Shown here: positions 1-9,130 of the stretch, piece by piece
Layout: each line of letters opens with the position of its first letter
Numbering within the stretch: position 1 is the first letter of the stretch
NCBI GenBank assembly: GCA_966250015.1
Contig: CBINFS010000011.1
Location: 1 to 64,000 of the forward strand
Source of the DNA: CBINFS01 sp966250015
GTDB lineage: Bacteria; Bacteroidota; Rhodothermia; Rhodothermales; DASSAV01
DNA: 64,000 bases
Reading direction: 5' to 3'
Notes under the pieces: model-generated
Databases searched by the model: none
The model's input: only the letters and a program-made list of their open reading frames with translations
Told to the model about the DNA's origin: nothing
Program-made: the position numbers and the translations under genes

Positions 1-1436
1 CCCGGCAAATCGGTGAGGCTTTCAACGACGACTGTGGCGGGTTTATGGCGGGTTTGGCGGGTTCGTATCGAGTGGCCCTCCCGGTAGAATGTGTACGCTG
101 CAGCAAACCCTTATTTTCAAGTGTCTTCAACTCGCGAAGTGCCGTACGATCAGACACACCCGCAAGCTTCTGAACCTCCGCATTATCGATGCTGCCTATC
201 TCAGAAACATACTTCATAATCAGAATCTGACGATCCGTGAGTCCCAGGGCTTGCAGGCGTTGCTCCGAATACGGATTTTTGCTAAAAGTAACCGTAAATC
301 GGTTATTGGAAGACGCAAAGTCGGGCTCCGGTAATCCGTGCTCACGACAGACCTTCGTCATACGTGCAGTGCCCGTGCCCCATCGCTCGACTAACCCAGC
401 AAAATAAAAAGCTTGAGCTAACAGTGGATTGCGCTGTATAGAGGTATGTAGCGGTTGCTTGAGTTCATCCAACTGCACGCCATCCGGAAGTCCTCCAGGA
501 CTGGATATCACTATCTGGTCATCGTATACCCGGATCTCGATATTGCCCAGCAAGAAGTAATCACGATGGATAAGCGCATTTATCACTCCCTCTCGAAGAG
601 CCTCCAACGGATACTCCCAGATTTCTTGCCGCTGTGCCATCTCTAAGCCTTCTCTGCTTCCTGCTTCCGAAGGGACCTCGTATCGGACCTGTATATACTG
701 GCGAAACCGATTCATCACTCCGTCGAGTTGTTCGAAAAGCGTTCCTTTGATTGCTGTTTCGTCGAGTATGGTGATGTCGTCCTTGAATCGGCCTATTCGT
801 ACGTGCGCGGCAAATGACACAACTTGAGGATATTTCCCAAATAGCAGCATAGCGGCACGTGCAGGGGCATCGTCTTTAAGAAGGTCTAGCTTGCGAAGGA
901 ATTGCAAAGGGTTTTCGTTAAAATCAGCCTGTGGAAGGCGGCTGCCAGCCATTATAATGAAACGACGAAGGTGCTCCGGGTCAATTGACTCGAGATCAGC
1001 TTCTGCCGGCAATGCATCCCAGGTAGAGCCAGTGCGCCGCATCAGGAATCGCGGCAGATCGTCAGAAGGGACCTCACGGGCCGTGCGGCCTACCCGGTGA
1101 TAATACCGCCCCTTAATAGGCTACTAACTGCTTGGTAGCTTGAAGATCAATACGTAATACCCTCCTATGATCTATCTCATCACAACGGATTGAAACGGGA
1201 TGCAGACGAAGGCTATCGGCAATTTTGTTCGTAAGGAGGTCAAGGTCCCGACCACTTCCACGCCATCCTACGAGGGTACCATCATCGGCCACTCCTACGA
1301 GAAGTATACCTCCGCGCGTATTGGCAAAAGCAGCGAGTTCACGAAGGGCATCGTCGTCTCGCCATTTTTCCTTGAACTCGACCGTTTCAGATTCACCAGT
1401 GTTGATGAGTGTCTGAGTGTCTACCGTGAATTGCAA
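1..1436 (-). pseudogene. AlbA_2/ATPase-type transcriptional regulator, frameshifted, truncated by window edge
   Basis: The gene reads leftward from ATG at 1436. Residues 1-107 form a Schlafen AlbA_2 DNA-binding domain (ETVEFKEKW, then FANTRGGILLVGVADDG). That frame stops at 1113-1115 (TAA). One base later, from 1111, the other frame continues without a stop to position 1: GRYYHRVG, then a GHKL-like ATPase region (REGVINALIHRDY, SPGGLP, GLVERWGTGTARM), then a winged helix (LTDRQILIMKYV, VSDRTALRELKTLENKGLL). GRYYHRVG is the expected continuation of an AlbA_2 domain, so one extra base near 1112-1117 broke the gene. The family (COG2865) is usually about 450-550 residues, so little is missing at the left edge. 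The region is AT-richer than its neighbours, which suggests accessory origin. It could be a true pseudogene, a sequencing error or, less likely, programmed frameshifting. Its target is unknown. Confidence 0.85.
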
Positions 1437-1740
1437 GGGTTAAGAACGGGGCTAGATTGAAAGATGACGAGATTCAATAGATAAAAAGATAAGATGGCAG
1501 GCAAAGAAATACCGTAACTATGGGAAAATGGATCTAAATAAGGCCTGAAACCAAACACTTTAAAACGTTGGGATATACATTTTCAGCCAGTCACGAGGTA
1601 TTACACAGTTTCTGATCTTGGTAATAATGGAGTTGGGATTAATAAACCAGCAATAAAAGATGGGAATAAACCCAATAGGATGTGTGTTACGCATGATACT
1701 CTGTATGGCAGATCAAGTGGCCTGTACTGACTTGCTCATG
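1437..1740. other. AT-rich gene-free stretch
   Basis: About 300 bases without a credible gene on either strand, clearly AT-richer than the rest of the window. It presumably includes the promoter of the broken AlbA_2 gene. I see no RNA gene, terminal repeat or convincing terminator. Confidence 0.5.
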
Positions 1741-2406
1741 TCATACACCACCCAACCCCAGCATCTCTGCCAGCTCGTCCAGGCGGTCTACAACGACGAG
1801 GGCGCCGGCTTCTTGCAGTATTGACGGCTCGAACGTGGTGGTCAAGCCGGCCACGTCGCAGCCGGCTGCGACGGCGGAGCGGATGCCGTTAACCGAATCC
1901 TCGATGACCAGGCACTCCGAGCTTTTACGGCCCATACGCTCCATGGTCACCAGGTAAGGATGGGGATCGGGCTTCCGGCGTGTGACGTCGGCGGCGGTGA
2001 TGACTACAGAAAAGGCTCCGTCCAGCCCGAACATGGCGAGCGCCTTTTTAGCATCCGCCTCTTCCGACGATGTGGTGAGAGCAAGATCGAACTTCGACGA
2101 GGCCAGCCGGATGAACTCGAGCGCCCCGTCGACGGGTTGCAGCTCGTCGAGCAGCCCGTGATAAACGACCTGCTTGGCATCGACCAGCGATTGCAGGTCC
2201 TCCACAGGCATCCCGTATTTGCTGATCGCAAGCTCGAAGGTCTCGGGGTCGGGCAGCCCTTTGAACTCGGCAAAACCCGCTTCCGGAACCACGGCGCCCC
2301 GACTTTCGATCACCCGGCGCGTCGCTTTTTCGTGCAGCGGCTCCGAATCGATTACGACGCCGTCGAGGTCAAAAATGATCGCCCTGTACTTTCCTCTGAG
2401 ATCCAT
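1741..2406 (-). CDS. HAD-superfamily phosphatase (beta-phosphoglucomutase-like)
   Basis: This 221-residue HAD hydrolase has all four signature motifs: the DxD nucleophile pair in FDLDGVVID (D13, D15), T112/S113 in motif II, K145 in RRKPDP, and E169/D170 in IEDSVNG. The helical cap after motif I (residues 20-90) and the EDSxNG motif place it in the subfamily of beta-phosphoglucomutase and small sugar-phosphate phosphatases. It acts in the cytoplasm on a phosphorylated metabolite that cannot be named from sequence. It is the last gene of a leftward run after two UspA genes, 74 bases downstream of the nearer one, so it may be co-expressed under stress. Confidence 0.85.
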   Translation of the reverse strand: MDLRGKYRAIIFDLDGVVIDSEPLHEKATRRVIESRGAVVPEAGFAEFKGLPDPETFELAISKYGMPVEDLQSLVDAKQVVYHGLLDELQPVDGALEFIRLASSKFDLALTTSSEEADAKKALAMFGLDGAFSVVITAADVTRRKPDPHPYLVTMERMGRKSSECLVIEDSVNGIRSAVAAGCDVAGLTTTFEPSILQEAGALVVVDRLDELAEMLGLGGV

Positions 2407-2480
2407 ACGTACGGTTCATCTGGTCCACGTCGAAACAGACGAACCGAACGCTCAGGGGAAAGGTTTGTTTTGACGACGCG

Positions 2481-3437
2481 TCAGGCGGTAACGGTGCGTG
2501 ATCGGGCAGATGGTGCGGAAAGGATCGATTTACCGAAGCTCCTCACGGAGAAAACGGGACAGGGGGCGGTTCGGACGACGGCGCCGACAGCCGAGCCCGC
2601 CAGCAGCCGGCCGAGCCCGGTCCTGCCTCGGGTCGCGAGCACAATGAGATCTGATTCAAACGATTCGGCGAGGCGGGCAACGTCAGCAGGGAAGTGTCCG
2701 GGGACGGCGTGGACGGCCACTGGAACGTCCAGGCAGCCGGTCTCGCGAACGAGCCGCTCCAGCTCGTCGCGGGCGATACGCGTTCGGACCTCGATTTCCG
2801 GCAACGCCACCGTAACGGGTTCAATGCCGTAAACGAGCGGCTGCAACTGGTCCTCGACCACCGTCACCACGTCCAGGCGGGACCCGAAGACCATAGCCAG
2901 CGCCCTCGCATAAGTCAGCGCCAGGGACGCGGCATCCGAAAAGTCGATCAAAACGAGCAGTTTTTCGAACCTGATCTCGAAACGTCCCTGGAGGCCGGCG
3001 TGGACTGTAACGACCGGGCAGAAGGACCGGGACGCAACGGTCTCAGCCACGCTACCCAGCAACCGGCGATCGACGCCCCGCCGCCCGTGCGTGCCCATCA
3101 CCGTCAGGTCGATGTCGTATTCGCGCTCATAATCGAGGATCGCCCTCGCCGCCGAATCGGCGTAGGCCTCGTTGATGATGACCGGGAACGGGTGCTTCGT
3201 CCGTTCCATGCCCGCTATGCCGGGTGGCTCGAACTGCAATTCAGCCGCTTCATCCTCGAATCTTGGGACAAACGAGGGCTCGACCGCGGGATGCCACCGG
3301 GTGGTGACGACGTGAACGACGTGCAGCTCCGCGCCAAAACGCCGTGCGAACCCGGCTGCCGTCGCGTAAGCCCGCTCCGAACATTCGGAGAAATCGGTGG
3401 GGAAAAGGATCCTCCTGATCTTCAGCATTTCGCTCAC
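2481..3437 (-). CDS. Universal stress protein, two UspA domains
   Basis: The 318-residue protein has two UspA domains in tandem, about residues 4-148 and 160-303. The first has the full ATP-binding signature G-2x-G-9x-G-S (G115, G118, G128, S129). In the second the first Gly is Ala (ATRGRTGLG), so nucleotide binding there may be weaker. UspA proteins are soluble nucleotide-binding stress proteins without a single defined reaction. Translation probably starts at GTG 3437 or ATG 3428. The gene follows a paralogue after 38 bases and precedes the HAD gene, suggesting one transcript. Confidence 0.9.
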   Translation of the reverse strand: MSEMLKIRRILFPTDFSECSERAYATAAGFARRFGAELHVVHVVTTRWHPAVEPSFVPRFEDEAAELQFEPPGIAGMERTKHPFPVIINEAYADSAARAILDYEREYDIDLTVMGTHGRRGVDRRLLGSVAETVASRSFCPVVTVHAGLQGRFEIRFEKLLVLIDFSDAASLALTYARALAMVFGSRLDVVTVVEDQLQPLVYGIEPVTVALPEIEVRTRIARDELERLVRETGCLDVPVAVHAVPGHFPADVARLAESFESDLIVLATRGRTGLGRLLAGSAVGAVVRTAPCPVFSVRSFGKSILSAPSARSRTVTA

Positions 3438-3475
3438 CGGTCTCGTTTCCAGTGTCGCGGCGTGAGGAGGGGCGC

Positions 3476-4435
3476 TCAGCTGTCCGAACGGCCGGCTTCA
3501 CCTTCGGTTGCGACGGGATCGCCAACAAGCGACCGCGCTGACGTTTTGATCGTCAGCACCGGGCACGGCGCCGTCCGCACGACTTTTTCGGCAACGCTCC
3601 CCATGAAAAGGTGCTCGAGCCCCGTCAGGCCGTGGGTGGACATGACGATGAGGTCCGCTTCGCACTCGCGGGCGTATGCGACGATCTCGCGCCCGGCGTG
3701 CCCCGGCCGCGTTTCGAACGTCATCCGATCCGCCGGGCATCCCGCTTCTTCGGCCACCTTCCGCAACTGGCGTTCGGCCCTCTCCTCGATGTCGGGCTGG
3801 ACGTCGTACACTGAAAAAACGCCAAGGTTGTAAAATGCCGGATGCAGGCGATCCTCCACCACGTGGATGAACGCAAGGTTGGCGCCGTGCAGGTCCGCAA
3901 AAGCCTTTGCGTGCCGCAACGCCACGAGCGCATGCTCCGAAAAGTCAATCGGAACGAGGATCGTCCTCGCCTGCGTACGGACCGGCGCGTCGTCGCAGCG
4001 AACCGTGATAACCGGGCAGCTGGAGAGCCGGACGACCTCTTCGGCTACGCTCCCGAGCAGCATCCGCCGGAAACCGCGCCGCCCGTGGGTGCCCATCACG
4101 ATCAGATCGATCCCGTTCTCTTCGGCGCTGCTCAGGATGGCAGGCGCCGGCGCCACGTCGCGCACCTGCCGGACCTCGATCTCGATCGAATCCGCTCCGG
4201 CGCGGTAAGGAATGCCTTTGTTCTGCTCGACGAGATCGCGGAGCCGCTTGCGGATCGAGGCGACCTCCTCGTCCCGATCTGGCACCGGTTCATTCGGATC
4301 GGAATACAACACCTCGGCGTGCAGGGTGTGCAACGCCGCACCCGTTCGCAGGCACAGGTCAAGCGCGTAGGTAAGTGCCCGCTCCGAACAGGCTGAGAAA
4401 TCGCGGGCAACCAGAATGCTTTTTAGGTCGAGCAT
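3476..4435 (-). CDS. Universal stress protein, two UspA domains
   Basis: A 319-residue tandem UspA protein, paralogue of the next gene. The first domain (about 1-150) keeps the intact G-2x-G-9x-G-S ATP signature in VMGTHGRRGFRRMLLGS; the second (about 158-300) has STHGLTGLEHLFMGS, with Ser for the first Gly. A good Shine-Dalgarno (GGAGGT, 4445-4450) sits 9 bases before ATG 4435, fixing the start. It is first in the usp-usp-HAD run. Two adjacent double-domain copies suggest a local duplication; in this family such proteins help survival under starvation, low oxygen or oxidants. Confidence 0.92.
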   Translation of the reverse strand: MLDLKSILVARDFSACSERALTYALDLCLRTGAALHTLHAEVLYSDPNEPVPDRDEEVASIRKRLRDLVEQNKGIPYRAGADSIEIEVRQVRDVAPAPAILSSAEENGIDLIVMGTHGRRGFRRMLLGSVAEEVVRLSSCPVITVRCDDAPVRTQARTILVPIDFSEHALVALRHAKAFADLHGANLAFIHVVEDRLHPAFYNLGVFSVYDVQPDIEERAERQLRKVAEEAGCPADRMTFETRPGHAGREIVAYARECEADLIVMSTHGLTGLEHLFMGSVAEKVVRTAPCPVLTIKTSARSLVGDPVATEGEAGRSDS

Positions 4436-4547
4436 CGTTCGTATACCTCCAGGATATGGTACACCGGGCTTCGTCCTGCCCCTGCTTCAGCCATAAGTAA
4501 AACCGAGACTCCCCGCTGACGGGTAATCCCTGTTTATATGGTAAGAA

Positions 4548-4572
4548 ATTACCCCTGCATATTGTAGGGGAT
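4548..4572 (-). terminator. Hairpin downstream of the TPR-DUF5683 gene, possible terminator
   Basis: CCCCT (4552-4556) pairs with AGGGG (4566-4570), and an inner C-G and A-T pair close a 3-base loop. On the minus strand the stem is followed by UAAUUUCUU, a weak U tract. It lies between the stop of the TPR-DUF5683 gene and the usp promoter region. A second dyad, GGGTAAT/ATTACCC (4521-4527, 4548-4554), overlaps it, so this could instead be an operator. Confidence 0.4.
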
Positions 4573-4602
4573 TCAGAGGGGTAAGTAGCGTGATTTTACA
4601 CG

Positions 4603-5382
4603 TTAGAAACGATAGGATGCACGCAAGCGAGGGTTGCCGCCGTTCACCTCCGGCGTGATCGAGAAACCGGATTGCGGCGCCTTATCCGGATCGGACCGGT
4701 GCAGCAAGGCATCGAGGTAGCTGAACAGCCAGATTCCGGCTCCAGCGGCGATGAACCCGTTTCGCATAACGAGCCAGCGGTGCCGCTCGCGTCCGTCCGG
4801 TGCATTGGCATCCACCATCTGGATGTGAGAGAAGATGGCGCCTCCGGCTGCGACGCTCCATAACCCGGAAAAGACCCAGCCCCTCGCCCAGTCTTCCTTG
4901 TAAAACTGGCCCCACCCTGGAATGAGCATCGATCGGAGCGCAGCGGCCGGCCGAAGGTCCTCTACGGGTGGCAGCGCCTCGGTTTGCGGTTGTTCCTCTA
5001 CCAGCAGTCCAGCTTTGATCTCGTCGAAAAAGGCCAGGATCTTCGGCGAAACGAGCAGCGGGTCCATCTCCAGGGAGGGGTTTAGGCGAAGGGCAACCTC
5101 GAAGTGCTTGCGAGCCGACTCGAGGTCGTTCCGCGCGTACGTGATCAACCCGAGGATGACGTGCACTTCACTGATCTGGCCGAGCGAAAACGTTTCGTAC
5201 GCTGCAAGCGCCGCACGTGCATGCTGTTCGGCTTCCGCATAATTGAGGTTCTGGTACGCCTGACGGGCTCGATCCAGCGCTGTGGTATCCTGCGACTGGC
5301 CGGAAGCCGAACGAGAGACCGGTGCCAATGCCAGGAAAAACAGAATAACGAGCAGGGTCTGCCTGATCCTGTGCCGGTCCAT
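4603..5382 (-). CDS. TPR and DUF5683 membrane protein
   Basis: A 259-residue protein with an N-terminal signal peptide (LLVILFFLALAPVSRSASG). TPR-like helices follow at about 32-115 (RARQAYQNLNYAEAEQHARAAL, then the SARKHFEVALRLNP repeat). The C-terminal DUF5683 region (about 150-235) carries the hallmark MLIPGWGQFYKEDWARGW and two membrane segments. DUF5683 is common in Bacteroidota and relatives; its function is unknown. It starts 12 bases after the kinase stop, so the two are surely co-transcribed, and an envelope role near the PEGA kinase is plausible. The kinase and this protein may share a membrane context, but that is inference. Confidence 0.85.
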   Translation of the reverse strand: MDRHRIRQTLLVILFFLALAPVSRSASGQSQDTTALDRARQAYQNLNYAEAEQHARAALAAYETFSLGQISEVHVILGLITYARNDLESARKHFEVALRLNPSLEMDPLLVSPKILAFFDEIKAGLLVEEQPQTEALPPVEDLRPAAALRSMLIPGWGQFYKEDWARGWVFSGLWSVAAGGAIFSHIQMVDANAPDGRERHRWLVMRNGFIAAGAGIWLFSYLDALLHRSDPDKAPQSGFSITPEVNGGNPRLRASYRF

Positions 5383-5394
5383 ACACTATCCGCT

Positions 5395-7130
5395 TCAGTC
5401 TGATCCAGGGGAAAGGAGTTCGGTCAGGTTGAATTTAAACACCTGATTCGAATCGGCAACGACGAAAATGCGGGTCGTCCAGGTGCCAAGCACGTGGTGT
5501 TTGAGGCTTAGCTCGTGCGAACCCGGCGTCAGGTACAATGGCTTATCGAGCGGCGTCGTATCGTAGTAACGCCCGTCCACGTAAACGTCGGCCCACGGAC
5601 TTACCTCGAGCGACACCCTCCCCACTTCGTTCCAGAGGGAGACGAACAGATTGGCTTCTTCACCCGGCTTGACCTGTACGGTTCGCCTCGTCTCCGGGAA
5701 ATCCTTGTGTTTCAGTACGACGCGGTGCGTACCTCTCGCCAGGCGTAACGGACCGGACAGGGGCGTGACCCCGATCGAGTCCCCGTTGACGTAAACGGTG
5801 GCAAAGGGTTGAACGTCGATGTGCAGCGTGCCGAGGCTCGCCGCCGCTCCCTCTTCGGTCACCCGCCGTGTCGGGATCGGCTGGACGGGGGCTTCGGGCA
5901 GGATCTTGAGTGACGACGGGCTCAGCGCCAGCGCCTGCTGCTTATGGCCAAACGCGCTGACCCCCGCATCGGCGACGCGCTGTGAATCGGCGGCCGTGAT
6001 GTCCGGAAAAGCCGCCATCACGCTGCCCGGCTCGAACGTACTGGCCGTTGAATCGCGTCCAGGCGTCTCCCACAACGAGTCGAGCAGCCCCATTTTCCAG
6101 GCCGCATGCCCAAGACCCGTCAGCACGAAAACCGTCGCGAATACGCTGATGAGTATCCGAAGCGTCGACCGGTCGGCGAAAAGGCTGCGGTTGCGCTGAA
6201 GCACCGGGCTGCTTTTGACCTGGATCACCGGTGCGTCTTGCACCCCTGATAGGGCGCCGTCTCCGTGGATCCGGCGAGCGGGAGGCGTATAACCACCCGG
6301 ATCTGCCAGGTATGAAGCCATCGTCTCGGGAAGCGCCGAAGGCTCGAAAGCATCCAGGTACGCGTTCAAATCACGCAGCAGCTCAGCCGCGTCCGAATAC
6401 CTCGCGGCCAGGCTCTTATCTAAGAGCTTCCGGCAAATAGCCTTCAGGGCTCTTGGTATGCCTTCCTCCGCTTCGAGGAAAGGCAACGGGTCGTGGTGCA
6501 GCACCGAATCCAGATAATCACCTGCCCTGACGCCCGTAAAGGCGCGGCGGCCCGTGAGCATCTCGAAAAACGTCGCGCCCAGCGAAAAAAGGTCGCTCGC
6601 CCGTGTAATGGGCTCCCCGAGCGCGTGCTCCGGCGCCAGATAGGCGAGCGTCCCTCTGACCGTGTCAGACTGCCCCGACTCGATGAGCGACGCCATGCCA
6701 AAATCGGTGAGCTTCACCTGCCCGTCGAACGAGACGAGAATGTTTGAGGGTTTGATGTCCCGATGCAGGATGCCCATGTCGTGGGCGGCCTGTAGCCCGA
6801 GGCCCGTCTCGCGTAGGACGTAGGCGGAAAGCTCGGGCGGGGTTTTACCAGCTGCGATGATGTCGGCCAGGTTGAGGCCGTCGACGTACTCCGCCACGAG
6901 GTACGCGCCCCGGCTCCCCTGCCCGTACGCCAGCATCCGTACGACGTTCGGATGCTCGATACTCGACGCAATGCGGGCCTCTTCTTCGAACCGTCGGGAC
7001 AGGTCCTCGTCGAACCGGTACTCGGGCCGAAGCGTTTTCAACAGAACAAACCGGTCCTCCGAGCGCTGGTACGCTTTGTAAACGAGCGTCGTCGCCCCTT
7101 CGAACAGCTCCGCAAAAGGCTGGATGTCCT

Positions 7131-7152
<22 letters not shown>
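5395..7152 (-). CDS. Ser/Thr protein kinase with membrane segment and two PEGA repeats
   Basis: The 585-residue protein has a Hanks-type kinase domain at about 12-275 with catalytic K39, the HRD motif at 130-132 (D132), KPSN, DFG at 150-152 and APE-like APEHA. The glycine loop is degenerate (FEGATTLVYKA). One transmembrane segment follows at about 331-352. The outer part carries two PEGA repeats (about 445-512 and 517-580), which in other proteins pack on surface or cell-wall structures. So the kinase is cytoplasmic and the PEGA part periplasmic. It overlaps the stop of the sigma54 activator by 22 bases and lies 12 bases before the TPR-DUF5683 gene. Its substrate is unknown; the co-encoded activator is a reasonable first candidate. 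Confidence 0.93.
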
Positions 7153-8624
<1,472 letters not shown>

Positions 8625-8724
8625 TCGCTCATTCTCCTGGTAATGCCGGGCGCCATTCGCACCGGGTAATACGCCACTACTCTCCACAATGGAACCTGTT
8701 TTACGGGCGGGTCCGGCTCCTCTG

Positions 8725-9117
8725 TCAAAGAACGAGGATCTCTCGAACACGTGCACCCATCACTTCGTCCGGGGCATTTACGGGCTCTCTGAAGCGTTTG
8801 GTCCCGCCAGGACTGACGTCCTTTACGACGAAACTCATCTGGCCGATCCGCCTGTTCGACGAATCGAAAAGTGAAACCTGCACCTGGGCGTTGCTGATCG
8901 CCCGATTCGATCGGTTTCGAAGGCTGCCGGTCAGGTAACGCTCTCCCGTCGGAAGGCTCTGGTATTCAAAGTCCTCCAGCTGTAAATACGCCCCTTCTAC
9001 CCTCCCCTCCTCGCTTTGCTCTTCTTCGAGCGGTCCGCAGCCTGCGAGGCTAAGCGAGACGAGTAGACACAACCAGACAACACTCCTCACGTTCCCCCAG
9101 CACGTCTGGATTTTCAT
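8725..9117 (-). CDS. Lipoprotein with FxLYD-like domain
   Basis: A 130-residue protein with a lipoprotein signal peptide ending in the lipobox LAGC. The mature part begins with an acidic linker (PLEEEQSEEG) and then a beta-sandwich like the FxLYD domain (TGSLRNRSNRAISNAQVQVSLFDSSN), a fold common in exported proteins of unknown function. ATG 9117 is preferred over an in-frame TTG at 9126. The gene lies 13 bases after the valS stop and about 100 bases before the sigma54 activator, so it may be co-transcribed with either. No enzymatic role is suggested. Confidence 0.75.
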   Translation of the reverse strand: MKIQTCWGNVRSVVWLCLLVSLSLAGCGPLEEEQSEEGRVEGAYLQLEDFEYQSLPTGERYLTGSLRNRSNRAISNAQVQVSLFDSSNRRIGQMSFVVKDVSPGGTKRFREPVNAPDEVMGARVREILVL

Positions 9118-9130
9118 AAATTTCAATAGT

